Origin: CAZDQL01 sp964507325
Lineage (GTDB): Bacteria > Planctomycetota > UBA1135 > GCA-002686595
DNA: 64,000 bases
Assembly (NCBI GenBank): GCA_964507325.1
Contig: CAZDQL010000026.1
Span: forward strand, 1-64,000
Direction: 5' to 3'
Positions 1-8,796 of the stretch are shown piece after piece (position 1 is the first letter of the stretch; each line of letters starts with the position of its first letter). The notes under the pieces were generated by a model that did not search any database, was not told the DNA's origin, and saw only the letters and a list, made by a program, of their open reading frames with translations. Position numbers and translations under genes: made by a program.

Positions 1-49
1 GCGGCCCCCAATCACGCCGAGATCACTTCACCGGACGCTGGATTGAGGG

Positions 50-325
50 CTAGTACCCCTCAGCCTCCTCGACGAAATGGTACTCACCGTCGATGACACC
101 GGCGTCGGCCCCGGCCTGGGCCGATTCCGGCGCGTGGATGAACTCCTCCGCTCTCTCGATGCTCTCGACCCTGAACATGAAGAAGAAGTTGTCAGGCTCC
201 TTCACGTCCCGCCAGAGTCCGGTGAAGTGAAGACCGGCAGCCCGATGCGCATCGGCATGGGACGCGAAGACCGCGCGCCAGCGCTCGAAGTCCTGCACTC
301 GGTTGCGACTGATCATATAGGTCAT
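50..325 (-). CDS. Small ABM-like (dimeric alpha/beta barrel) protein
   Basis: A 91-residue cytoplasmic protein with no signal peptide. It has the size and pattern of antibiotic-biosynthesis-monooxygenase-like single-domain proteins: an N-terminal strand, a helix around FERWRAVFASHADAHRAAG, and a central FFFMFRVESIERAEEFI strand-helix unit. Such proteins form dimeric ferredoxin-like barrels and may be enzymes or ligand binders; nothing here fixes a substrate. It is divergent from the GH127 gene with about 170 bases between them, in which I see no clear regulatory element. The family assignment rests on pattern only. Confidence 0.65.
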   Translation of the reverse strand: MTYMISRNRVQDFERWRAVFASHADAHRAAGLHFTGLWRDVKEPDNFFFMFRVESIERAEEFIHAPESAQAGADAGVIDGEYHFVEEAEGY

Positions 326-497
326 CGGTCTCGCTCCCTTTCTGGTCCCTACCCACCAACGGCCGGCATACTCCTGCTGATGCTGGGCAGCATACCGGCA
401 CCGCCGCCGGTCTCCATGTGGAGCCCTGACGCGGCTGCGGAAAGCAGCGGGCTACCGCGCACGGACAGGTACACTCCAGCCCAAACGGAGATCCGAC

Positions 498-2972
498 ATG
501 CCGCGCTTCATCACGATCCTCCTCCTGGCCTGCACCTCCTGCGCCTCCACCGCGATCGACGTGGAGCCGATCGACGCGCGCTTCGTGGGGCGCATCCCCG
601 CCACGGAGACCAGCCCGCACTACTTCGGGCATCGCCCCCCCCTGGTCCCCAGCCCCCTTCTGAAGCTACCCCCGGGACAGGTGCGGCCGGAGGGCTGGCT
701 GCGCACGCAGCTCGAGCTGCAAGCCGCCGGCTTCGTCGGCCACCTGGGCGAGCTCAGTGACTTCCTGCGCAAGGAGGGGCACGCCTGGCTGAGCCCCGAC
801 GGGGAGGGGCACAGCCCCTGGGAAGAAGCCGTGTACTGGCTCAAGGGCTACGGCGACCTGGGCTACGTGCTCGACGACGCGGAGATGATCGCCGAGGCGC
901 GCCTCTGGATCGAAGGCATCCTCGCCAGCCAGGCGGAGGACGGCTGGTTCGGTCCTCGCAGCAGCCGCACGCGCATCCGATCCGATCGCGGCGGCAAGCC
1001 CGATCTGTGGCCGAACATGATCGCCCTGATGGCGCTGCAGTCGTGGCACGAGTACAGCGGGGACGAGCGGGTGCTCGACCTGATGACGCGCTACTTCCGC
1101 TGGCAGCTCAGCGTCCCCGACGAGGACTTCCTGCTCCCCTTCTGGCAGCACCAGCGTGGCGCGGACAACCTGGCCAGCGTGCACTGGCTCTACGACCGCA
1201 CGCGGGAGCCGTGGCTGCTCGAGCTGGCGGAGAAGATCCACCGCAACACCGCCGACTGGAGCTCCGGCGTGGCCAACTGGCACGGCGTCAACACCGCCCA
1301 GGCCTTCCGCGGGCCCGCGGGGTGGTGGGTGCAGTCTGGCGATCCCGAGCACCTGACCGCCACCGAGCGCAACCTCGCCACGGTGATGGGGGAGTACGGC
1401 CAGGTGCCGGGGGGCCTGTGGGCCGCCGACGAGAACGCGCGCCCCGGCTGCACGGGCGCCCGCCAGGCGGCGGAGACGTGCACCATGGTGGAGCTGATGC
1501 TCTCCTGCGAGCTGCTCGCCTCCTGGACCGGCGACCCCAAGTGGGCCGATCTCTGCGAGGAGGTGGCCTTCAACTCCCTGCCCGCCGCGCTGAGCGCCGA
1601 TCTGAAGGCGTTGCACTACCTCACGGCGCCGAACATGGTGCGCTGCGACGCGAGGAGCAAGGCGCCCGGCCTGCAGAACTCCGGGCCGATGCTGCTCTTC
1701 ACTCCCCACCGCCACCGCTGCTGCCAGCACAACGTCGCCCACGGTTGGCCCTACTTCGCCGAGCACCTGTGGATGGCCACCGCGGACCGCGGGGTGGCGG
1801 CACTCCTACACGCGCCGTCGCGAGCGGTGGTGACCGTCGCCGGCGGCGAGCGGATCGCGCTTCGCTCCACCTCCGACTACCCCTTCGTCGAGCACGTCGA
1901 TGTGGCGATCGAGACCGCCTCCGACGTCTCCTTCCCCCTCTACCTGCGCGTCCCCGCCTGGTGCAACGCGCCGGCGTTGGAGGTGAATGGAGTCGCCGTC
2001 GACGTGCAGGGCGAGGGCCCCGGCTTCCTCTGCGTCGAGCGCAGATGGAGCGACGGCGACCGCGTGAGCCTGCGGCTCCCGATGCAGGTCGATGTGCGCA
2101 CCTGGGAGGCGCAGCAGGGCGCCGTCTCCGTGCACCGCGGGCCGCTGGCCTACTCGCTGGCGCTTCCCGCGCGCAGGGAAGTGGTCGGCGGCACGGAGCG
2201 CTGGCCGGCCTTCGAGCTGCACCCGGAGGCCCCCTGGAGCTACGCGCTCGTCCTCGACGAGGAGGACCCGGCCGCGTCCTTCACGCTCCACGAGGGAGCC
2301 ATGCCGGACTCCGGGCAGCCGTTCACCCTCACCGACGCTCCGCTGCGCCTCACGACCCACGGGAGACGCGTTCCCGCCTGGAAGGAGGACCACCTCGGCC
2401 TCGTTGGTCCCCTGCAGGCCAGCCCCGTGCGCACCGAGGAGCCGCTGGAGGAGCTGACCCTCGTTCCCATGGGCGCCGCCCGCCTGCGCCTCACCTGCTT
2501 CCCCGTGGCCGGTTCCGGCGACGGAGCGCACGACTGGGTCGCTCCGCGGGAGCCGCTGCCCGCGGCGGCGTCGCACTGCTGGCAGGGGGACACCTTGGCG
2601 GCCCTCAGCGACGGCCTCCTGCCGGAGAGTTCCGGCGACCACGCGCTGCCACGCTTCACCTTCTGGCCGCGGCGGGGGAGCGCGGAGTGGGTCGAGTACC
2701 ACTTCGAGCAGCCGCGGTGGATCGCCGCCGTGGAGGTCTACTGGTTCGACGACAGTGGCATCGGAGCGTGCCGGACTCCCGCGTCCTGGCGCCTGAAGTA
2801 CCGAACCGAGGGCGGTTCCTGGCGCGACGTCTCCAGCGAGGCGGAACCCGGCGTGGCGCTCGACACCTTCAATCGCCTGACTTTCGTCCCCGTGCGGGCC
2901 ACCGGCCTGCGACTCGAGGTGGAGCTGCGCCAGGACTTCAGCGCCGGGATCCTCGAATGGCGCTTCGAGTGA
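498..2972 (+). CDS. GH127 (DUF1680) beta-L-arabinofuranosidase-like lipoprotein
   Basis: An 824-residue exported glycoside hydrolase. The N-terminus is hydrophobic and contains LLLACTSC, consistent with a lipoprotein signal. The body shows GH127 hallmarks: AETCTMVE near residue 325 and HRCCQHNVAHGWP near residue 407. In characterised members the Glu, the first Cys and the Cys pair build a zinc-thiolate site whose Cys is the nucleophile, and all these residues are present. An (alpha/alpha)6 barrel comes first and beta-sandwich domains follow; the last ~130 residues resemble an F5/8-type carbohydrate-binding module. It likely removes L-arabinofuranose or related sugars from plant or algal glycans outside the cytoplasm. 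Substrate specificity is inferred. It stands alone, convergent with the M14 peptidase gene. Confidence 0.9.
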   Translation: MPRFITILLLACTSCASTAIDVEPIDARFVGRIPATETSPHYFGHRPPLVPSPLLKLPPGQVRPEGWLRTQLELQAAGFVGHLGELSDFLRKEGHAWLSPDGEGHSPWEEAVYWLKGYGDLGYVLDDAEMIAEARLWIEGILASQAEDGWFGPRSSRTRIRSDRGGKPDLWPNMIALMALQSWHEYSGDERVLDLMTRYFRWQLSVPDEDFLLPFWQHQRGADNLASVHWLYDRTREPWLLELAEKIHRNTADWSSGVANWHGVNTAQAFRGPAGWWVQSGDPEHLTATERNLATVMGEYGQVPGGLWAADENARPGCTGARQAAETCTMVELMLSCELLASWTGDPKWADLCEEVAFNSLPAALSADLKALHYLTAPNMVRCDARSKAPGLQNSGPMLLFTPHRHRCCQHNVAHGWPYFAEHLWMATADRGVAALLHAPSRAVVTVAGGERIALRSTSDYPFVEHVDVAIETASDVSFPLYLRVPAWCNAPALEVNGVAVDVQGEGPGFLCVERRWSDGDRVSLRLPMQVDVRTWEAQQGAVSVHRGPLAYSLALPARREVVGGTERWPAFELHPEAPWSYALVLDEEDPAASFTLHEGAMPDSGQPFTLTDAPLRLTTHGRRVPAWKEDHLGLVGPLQASPVRTEEPLEELTLVPMGAARLRLTCFPVAGSGDGAHDWVAPREPLPAAASHCWQGDTLAALSDGLLPESSGDHALPRFTFWPRRGSAEWVEYHFEQPRWIAAVEVYWFDDSGIGACRTPASWRLKYRTEGGSWRDVSSEAEPGVALDTFNRLTFVPVRATGLRLEVELRQDFSAGILEWRFE

Positions 2973-3009
2973 GCAGCGCCGCGATCATCCCGGTGAGGGC
3001 CGACTGAGA

Positions 3010-5466
3010 TCAGAGCAGAATCGCCCGGAAGAGCAGTGGGAACGCCGCCTCCGACCAGCTACGGAACTGGGGGCAGAAACCGAAGAGGTGCACGTCTCCC
3101 TCGCCGTGGCGCGCACGCGCCCACGCGATCTGGCCTTCGATCCGCTCAGGTTCCTGGACCCAACCCGAGTAGAGCACGCGCGTCGGCGCGTAGCGCAGCA
3201 GGATTTCGATCGCGCCCTCCGGCCGTTCTTCTCCCGGCTGCTCCTCGCGGACCTTCCACGCCGCGCCCCCCGAGAAGAAGAGCGGCTGCGAGGCGGGCAG
3301 ACCGGCGGCCGGCGCTCCATCCCCGGGCACGCCGCGCAGGACGCTGCCGGGGCAGGAGAAACCGATCGCGTCGGGGCCGCGCAGGACGTCCTCCAGGGGC
3401 AGCTCGAAGAGGTCGATCGCCCAGGCCGCCGAGCTCTGCATGGCGACCAGGCGCCCCCCCTCCCGCACGAACTCCTCGATCGCCACGGCGCCCTCCGGGT
3501 CGAGGCCGCGCGTGTACTGGTCGGGCACGCTGCCCGGAGCGCGCCCCTCGTCGAGCCGCGTGCCACGGACGCTGGGCAGGACCAGGACGTCGAGGAACTC
3601 CGCCAGCTCCCCGGCGCGCAGCATCTCGTTGCGCACCGTGACGTAGGGCAGGCCGTAGTCCTCGAGCACCCAGCGCAGCCAGCCCTCGTTCATTTCCCCG
3701 CTCCACGGGGAGTAGACGCCCAGGCGCGGTAGACGCTCCACGTCCATCGAGACGGTCGCGCCTTCGGGTTTCTCGCCCAGGGTCCAGGTGCCCGCCGGCT
3801 CCCCCTGCGAGCACCAGACCGCGCTGTGCCCCGCGGCGAGGCCCCGGAAGAGGCGCGCCCAGTCGTCGCCGTCGACGGCGACGAGCTGCTCGGCGCGGCG
3901 CGGCTCGGCCCAGCCGACCTCAGCGGCACTCCCGACCGGGGTGAGGGGCACATCGAAGTCCCCCGCGACCTCCACCCGACGTACCCCGAAGAGGATCGGC
4001 AGGGTCCAGCCCGCCACGTCGTAGGGGGAGGGGCCATCGGGGTAGCGCTGCACCTCGAAGAGGTCCTTGACGTGGCTGCCGTAGGGCTGACCGCGGGGGA
4101 TGACCAGGCTGCCGGCGGGCCAGCTGCGCCCGTCCGCCGTGAACTCCGCGCCGGCCGCGAAGACCTCCACCCCTCCCAGGATGAGGATCTCCACCAAGCG
4201 CCGCACCCCGCGGCGGTTGGCGTTGTCGGAGGGGATCAACCAGGCCTTGGGGGAGCCCAGCTCCCCCTCCGCGATGGCGCGCTCGGCGGCCTCCAGGGCG
4301 TTGGCGAGGTAGAGCTCCCGCTCCCGGGTGACGCTGCCGAGGAGCGAGCGCGCGAAGGCCAGCTCGTAGTCGATGATGTCGGACAAGCGCCACCACCCGC
4401 CGGGCCAGGGGTCGGGGAAGCGGTTCGAGGGGCGGTAGCCCAGGAGCTCCCTCGGCGGCCTGAGGGAACTCGGCTCGAGGAAGACCGGTGAAGCGATGTT
4501 CACGCTGGCGGCCTCGGTCAAGAGCCCGACGATGTTGTGGCGCACCGGTACGTTGCGGTTGCCGCCGTTCCACCACATGTCGTAGGAAACGCCGCTGGAG
4601 ACGCCGGTGTACCCCTCGCGCGTCAGGTCGAAGAGGGCGCGCGACCCGAGGGCGTCGATGGCGGTGATGATCCCCGCGTCCAGATTGGGGTTGAGGGGAT
4701 CGCGGAAGGGAGGCACGAAGAAGCGCTCCCGTGAGCCGCCCTGCTGGTGCACGTCCCAGTAGACCTGCGGATGCCAGACCGAGTAGATCTGCTCGGTCAC
4801 GTGGCGCGTCTCCACCTGGGAGAGGGCGAACCAGTCGCGGTTGTTGTTGTGCCCGGCGTAGAGCTGGTAGAGGCGCAGGAGGCCGCTGCCCTCGTAGGGG
4901 CCACCCACGTGCTCGCGGTACCAATGCACCACCTCGTCGAGGCCGTCCGGATTGACGGTCGGAATGACGACCACCACCAGCTCGTCGCGCGCGGTGGCGA
5001 AGGGCTCCTCGTCTGAGGTGGCCAGTAGCCAGGAGAACTGCATCCCGAACTCGGTGGCCGCCGTCTCGGTGGCGTGCAACGAGCAGGAGACGAAGACCAC
5101 CGCGCGGGTATCGGTGATCAAGGCCTGCTTCGAGGCGGGGTCCAGCCCGCGCGGGTCGGCGATGCGCGCCGTCATGGCCCGGATCGAGTCCAGGTTGGCC
5201 ATGTTGGCCTCGCTCGAGATCACCGCCACAAGGAAGTCACGCCCCTCGGTGGACGTCCCCAGGCGTTCGACCGCGACGCGCGGCGAGGCCTCCGCCAAGC
5301 GCCGGTAGTAGCCCGCGACCTGATCCCAGTCCGCCAGCTCGAAGTCGGTGCCCACGGGGCGCCCCAGGTGCTCCTCGGGGCTCGGGACCTCGACCGTGGG
5401 ATGCGTAGGTCGAGCGAGGGCGCAGGAGGCGAGCACCGAGAGCGGGATCAGCGTTCGGAAGAGCAT
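3010..5466 (-). CDS. Secreted M14 family zinc carboxypeptidase
   Basis: An 818-residue exported metallopeptidase. The N-terminus MLFRTLIPLSVLASCA is a signal peptide with a possible lipobox Cys. The peptidase domain (about residues 45-350) contains the zinc motif HATE in SLHATETAATEF, the third ligand His in DVHQQGG, and a candidate catalytic Glu in LLTEAAS. The C-terminal ~250 residues look like a class I glutamine-amidotransferase-like alpha/beta domain (FLDVLVLPS, VREGGRLVAMQSS). This architecture is known in planctomycete and Bacteroidetes M14 proteins. It probably degrades peptides in the periplasm or outside the cell. It is divergent from the DUF2007 gene. Confidence 0.9.
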   Translation of the reverse strand: MLFRTLIPLSVLASCALARPTHPTVEVPSPEEHLGRPVGTDFELADWDQVAGYYRRLAEASPRVAVERLGTSTEGRDFLVAVISSEANMANLDSIRAMTARIADPRGLDPASKQALITDTRAVVFVSCSLHATETAATEFGMQFSWLLATSDEEPFATARDELVVVVIPTVNPDGLDEVVHWYREHVGGPYEGSGLLRLYQLYAGHNNNRDWFALSQVETRHVTEQIYSVWHPQVYWDVHQQGGSRERFFVPPFRDPLNPNLDAGIITAIDALGSRALFDLTREGYTGVSSGVSYDMWWNGGNRNVPVRHNIVGLLTEAASVNIASPVFLEPSSLRPPRELLGYRPSNRFPDPWPGGWWRLSDIIDYELAFARSLLGSVTRERELYLANALEAAERAIAEGELGSPKAWLIPSDNANRRGVRRLVEILILGGVEVFAAGAEFTADGRSWPAGSLVIPRGQPYGSHVKDLFEVQRYPDGPSPYDVAGWTLPILFGVRRVEVAGDFDVPLTPVGSAAEVGWAEPRRAEQLVAVDGDDWARLFRGLAAGHSAVWCSQGEPAGTWTLGEKPEGATVSMDVERLPRLGVYSPWSGEMNEGWLRWVLEDYGLPYVTVRNEMLRAGELAEFLDVLVLPSVRGTRLDEGRAPGSVPDQYTRGLDPEGAVAIEEFVREGGRLVAMQSSAAWAIDLFELPLEDVLRGPDAIGFSCPGSVLRGVPGDGAPAAGLPASQPLFFSGGAAWKVREEQPGEERPEGAIEILLRYAPTRVLYSGWVQEPERIEGQIAWARARHGEGDVHLFGFCPQFRSWSEAAFPLLFRAILL

Positions 5467-5661
5467 GGGGGGGAGGGGCTTCGGATCGAGGGGAGGGGGG
5501 AGTCCCCGATCTTAGTCCTCCGGCGCGGAAGCGCCGGGTAGGCGCGAATCCGTTGGTGCGGCGAGGTGCATCGCAGGGCATCCGGTGTAGGCTCAGAGGT
5601 GCCCCAGCGGGGGCCGCAGGCCGCGCTGGGCCGCTCTACATTCCCCTGACCTACCGGACTC

Positions 5662-5919
5662 ATGCAGCCGAACAGCGAGGAGTTCGCCGTCCTACTCGAG
5701 GGCATCAACGCCTACGAAGCCGGCATGGTGCGCAGCCTGTTGGACGCAGCCGGGATTCCCTCCCTCGCCCACGGCCCCGACTTCGACATCGCCGAGCTCG
5801 GTCTAGCCGCCCACGACGTGCTGCGGGGGACGAACATCCTGGTGCCCCACACCGCGCTCGAGAGCGCCAAGCAGGTGCTCGAGGAATCGGGGTGGTACGC
5901 CCAGCAGGAAGAGGACTAA
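5662..5919 (+). CDS. DUF2007 family putative signal-transducing protein
   Basis: An 85-residue acidic cytoplasmic protein. The sequence EAGMVRSLLDAAGIPS, a central strand region, and ILVPHTALESAKQVLEE match the short beta-alpha-beta DUF2007 fold, in which a protein with a PII-like shape ends in a helix of this type. Function in the family is not established. Its stop overlaps the convergent stop of the metal ABC permease by 4 bases, so the two transcripts are antisense at their ends. Confidence 0.8.
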   Translation: MQPNSEEFAVLLEGINAYEAGMVRSLLDAAGIPSLAHGPDFDIAELGLAAHDVLRGTNILVPHTALESAKQVLEESGWYAQQEED

Positions 5920-6788
5920 CGGGACCGTCCCGCCCACCACCCGAGGGGCAGGGGCACCGCCGCCGCGATCACCACCGCGGGTCCCAGGGGCCAGTCGAAC
6001 TCGAAGGAGGCCCAGATCCCCGCCACCGTCGCGGCCAGGCCCAGCCCCGAGGCCCACAGGTACATCGACGTCATCGACCGCGCCAACCCGCGGGCGGCCA
6101 TCGGCGGCAGCACCAGGAGCCCGAAGAGCACGATCGGACCGACCGTCATGGTGCCCGCAGCCACGCACAGGCCGGTCAGCGTGTGTAGCACGAGCTCCCA
6201 CAAGCCCACGCGTTTGCCCAACACCCGCGCCGTCTCGCGATCGAGGCTCACCGCCAGGAAGTCCCGGTGGAAGAGCACGAAGCAGAACAGGGTCACCCCC
6301 ATCACCACCCCGATCGTCTCCAGTTCGTGCCGGCCCACCGCCAGGATCTCGCCGCGCAGCAGCCGGTCGCGGACGAAGGTCTCGCCGATCGGGGAGGCCG
6401 CGGCGAAGAGGGTGGTCGCGGCGCTCGCCAGGGCGAAGAGGGCCGCCACCCGCGCCACCTCCGAGCCCCCGCGCCGGCCGAGCAGGACCAAGAGGCCCAG
6501 ACCTCCGAAGGTGAAGAGCGCGGCCCAGCTGAGGTGGTAGTTCAGGGCCAGGTGCTCGTCCGCCAGGGCGGCCTCCAGGTCGGGACCTCCCAGTCCGAAG
6601 CGGGCCAGCCACGGGATCGCCGCGAAACCCGCGGCCACCCCCGCGGCGGCGAACTGGGGCAGGGCCACCCCGTAGAAGCCGGTGCGGCGCAGGAGCAGGA
6701 AGCACCCCATCAGCGGGGCCACCGCCCCCGCGCAGAGAGCGGCCGCGAAAGCGAGCCCGAAGAGCTGGATCAGCTCGGCGAAGTTCAC
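5916..6788 (-). CDS. Zinc/manganese-type ABC transporter permease (ZnuB-like)
   Basis: A 290-residue polytopic membrane protein of the ABC-3 (ZnuB/MntB) family. It has about eight hydrophobic helices and the family pattern VAPLMGCFLLLRRTGFYGVALPQ near the N-terminus, plus AGTMTVGPIVLFGLLVLPP in the middle. I chose a GTG start at 6788 because it overlaps the stop of the upstream ATPase gene as GTGA, indicating translational coupling. It should import Zn, Mn or Fe with the adjacent ATPase. No substrate-binding protein gene lies beside the pair, which is unusual for this family; it may be encoded elsewhere. Confidence 0.88.
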   Translation of the reverse strand: MNFAELIQLFGLAFAAALCAGAVAPLMGCFLLLRRTGFYGVALPQFAAAGVAAGFAAIPWLARFGLGGPDLEAALADEHLALNYHLSWAALFTFGGLGLLVLLGRRGGSEVARVAALFALASAATTLFAAASPIGETFVRDRLLRGEILAVGRHELETIGVVMGVTLFCFVLFHRDFLAVSLDRETARVLGKRVGLWELVLHTLTGLCVAAGTMTVGPIVLFGLLVLPPMAARGLARSMTSMYLWASGLGLAATVAGIWASFEFDWPLGPAVVIAAAVPLPLGWWAGRSR

Positions 6789-7489
6789 GGCGCTCCTCCG
6801 GATTGGAAGAGCCGGCCGACCCGCTGCGCGGCCAGGAGCTCCTCCGCCGACGCCAGTCGCACCCGCCCCCCCTCGACCCAGAAGAGCTCCCCGGCGGCTC
6901 GCTCGAGGAGCGCGATCTCGTGCGAGACGAGCAGGATGGCGAGTCGCTGCTCGGTGGCGAGCTCCTCCAGGAGCTGCACGATCGCCTGCGCCGCCCGGGA
7001 GTCCACTCCGCTGGTGGGCTCGTCGAGCACCAGGACTTCGGGCTGCTCCAGGAGCGCCCGCGCCACCAGCGCACGCTGGCGCTGCCCGTCGGAGAGGGAG
7101 GCGAAGGGCGTCCCAGCCCGCTCGAGCAGGCCCACCTGCTCGAGGGAGCGCAGGGCGAGGTCCCGATCCTCCGGCGCGAGCCGCCGCCACCCCCGCAAGC
7201 GGCCGTAGGCCCCCGTGTGGACCAGCTCGAGCACGGTCATCGGGTAGAGGGGGTCCAGGGATTCCCGCTGGGGCACGTAGCCGAGGGCCTTCGTGCGCCG
7301 CTCGACGCGCCCTTCGAGGGGGGGGATGAGGCCGAGCACGCCGCGGAAGAGGGTGGTCTTGCCCGCTCCATTGGGGCCCGCGATGCCGAGCAGCTTCCCC
7401 GGCTCCACGGTCAGGTCCACGCCGGCGATCACCGGACGGCCTCCGTAGCCGAAGGCCACGCCGGCGAGCTCGATCAAAGCCTCGGCCAT
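6785..7489 (-). CDS. Metal ABC transporter ATP-binding protein (ZnuC-like)
   Basis: A 234-residue ABC ATPase. Walker A is GPNGAGKTT, the signature is LSDGQRQ (a variant of LSGGQ), Walker B is VLVLDEPTSG, and the H-loop is in LLVSHE. Length and the Q-loop segment GYVPQRESLDPLYP match the ZnuC/MntA group. It is the first gene of a two-gene unit and overlaps the permease by 4 bases. The upstream 100-base gap is shared with the divergent DinB gene; I see no confident Zur or MntR box there. Confidence 0.9.
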   Translation of the reverse strand: MAEALIELAGVAFGYGGRPVIAGVDLTVEPGKLLGIAGPNGAGKTTLFRGVLGLIPPLEGRVERRTKALGYVPQRESLDPLYPMTVLELVHTGAYGRLRGWRRLAPEDRDLALRSLEQVGLLERAGTPFASLSDGQRQRALVARALLEQPEVLVLDEPTSGVDSRAAQAIVQLLEELATEQRLAILLVSHEIALLERAAGELFWVEGGRVRLASAEELLAAQRVGRLFQSGGAP

Positions 7490-7589
7490 GCCGGAATCCC
7501 ACCGGCGAGCAGGGGATCCGTCAACCCCCGCGCGCGCATGGCGTCGCTACACTTCCCGATGCCAGCGCGCCCCCGACGAAAGAACCAGC

Positions 7590-8096
7590 ATGACCCTCGC
7601 CGAAGCGATCACCACGGACTTCCAGGCCGACGTCATCAACACCAGGAAGCTGATCGAGGCGATCCCCGCCGACAAGCTCGACTGGAAGCCCCACGAGAAG
7701 TCGATGACCCTGGGCCAGCTCGCGGGCCACCTGGCCGAGAGCCCCCGCTGGATCAAGCAGATGATGGCGGACGAGCTGGACCTGGAGGCACTGGAGGGGG
7801 ATTGGAAGCCCTTCGAGCCGACGGACCGGGCGTCGATCCTGACCGAGCTCGAGGAGGGGGCGGAGGCCCTGGTCCAGGCCCTCGAGGGCAGGGACGACCC
7901 CTTCATGCAGGGCACCTGGACGATACGCCGCGGCGAGCGGGTCCTGATCCAGGAGCCCCGCCACCAGGCTGTGCGCAACATCCTCTTGACCCACGCCGCC
8001 CACCACCGCGGGCAACTGACCGTGTACCTGCGCCTGCTCGACGTGCCCGTGCCCGCGACCTTCGGGCCCTCGGCGGACGATCCAGGCGACTACTAG
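7590..8096 (+). CDS. DinB family protein
   Basis: A 168-residue four-helix-bundle protein. The first helix contains NTRKLIEAIPADKLDWKPHE, followed by TLGQLAGHLAESPRWIKQM, and near the C-terminus NILLTHAAHHRGQLTVYLRL. Together these supply the His residues that bind a metal in the DinB/YfiT superfamily. I chose the ATG at 7590 rather than an earlier in-frame ATG because the helix begins there. Members include thiol-dependent transferases and hydrolases; the substrate cannot be read from the sequence. Confidence 0.88.
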   Translation: MTLAEAITTDFQADVINTRKLIEAIPADKLDWKPHEKSMTLGQLAGHLAESPRWIKQMMADELDLEALEGDWKPFEPTDRASILTELEEGAEALVQALEGRDDPFMQGTWTIRRGERVLIQEPRHQAVRNILLTHAAHHRGQLTVYLRLLDVPVPATFGPSADDPGDY

Positions 8097-8105
8097 GAAC
8101 TCGCC

Positions 8106-8630
8106 TCAGGCGATCGGATCCGGGCAGAACTCACGGCGCCCGCAATCGGCGCAGCGCCGGCCCAGGTAGAGCTGGTCGAGCTCCTCCATCAGCGCCGCGA
8201 TCACCGCGCTGTCGTCGATGATGATGCCGGCCTCGAAGTTGCGGCGCTGGGGCGACTTGGCACCGATCCCCGCCCCCGTCAGGTTGGCGGAACCGACGTA
8301 GGCCGTACGGCCGTCCGCGATGACGACCTTCATGTGCACGCGCGGACACAGGATGCGCTCGAAGTGCTCGCTCTCGATCAAGACCGGGAAGCGGTCGAAG
8401 TCCTCGCGGAACGCGGGGCCGGGCTCCTTGGCGTGGATCAGGCGCACCTCGACGCCCGCCTGCACCAGATCGGCGAGCTCGGAGAGCAGCGGGATGTAGC
8501 GCCCCCTCGGCCCCTCGACGTGCACGTCCTTGACGTCCGCCGTCACGATCCACAGGAAGCGCTGGGCGCCGAGCAGGACGCGCTGGACCACCCGCTCGTA
8601 GTGCTCCTCGTTCAGGATCAGCTCGTGCAT
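8106..8630 (-). CDS. Single-HKD phospholipase D-like protein with C-terminal Cys motif
   Basis: A 174-residue protein with one PLD/HKD motif: VHMKVVIADGRTAYVGSANLTGAG contains H-x-K, a following Asp and GSxN. Single-motif PLD proteins act as dimers, typically nucleases or phosphodiesterases. The N-terminal half has a Rossmann-like alternation (ILLRFLWIVTADV-type strand, LLSELADLVQAGVEVRLIHAKEP). The C-terminus carries CADCGRREFC, a possible zinc-binding tail. I start at the ATG at 8630; a longer frame would overlap the ackA leader and looks noncoding upstream. It is divergent from ackA and convergent with dinB. Confidence 0.82.
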   Translation of the reverse strand: MHELILNEEHYERVVQRVLLGAQRFLWIVTADVKDVHVEGPRGRYIPLLSELADLVQAGVEVRLIHAKEPGPAFREDFDRFPVLIESEHFERILCPRVHMKVVIADGRTAYVGSANLTGAGIGAKSPQRRNFEAGIIIDDSAVIAALMEELDQLYLGRRCADCGRREFCPDPIA

Positions 8631-8796
8631 GCGGCTCGAGAGCGCGGCGCGCTCCAGGGCCAGGGTATGCGACTGGCCTCGGGAGGGTCTCCTGAGCCCC
8701 CATTCCCGCACTTGGACATCCACCCCCGTCGGCTCTTGTCCTATCCTCCCCGCCGCCCGGCCCCAGCCCGGCGGCGGCCCGGGCGGAGACGACCGA

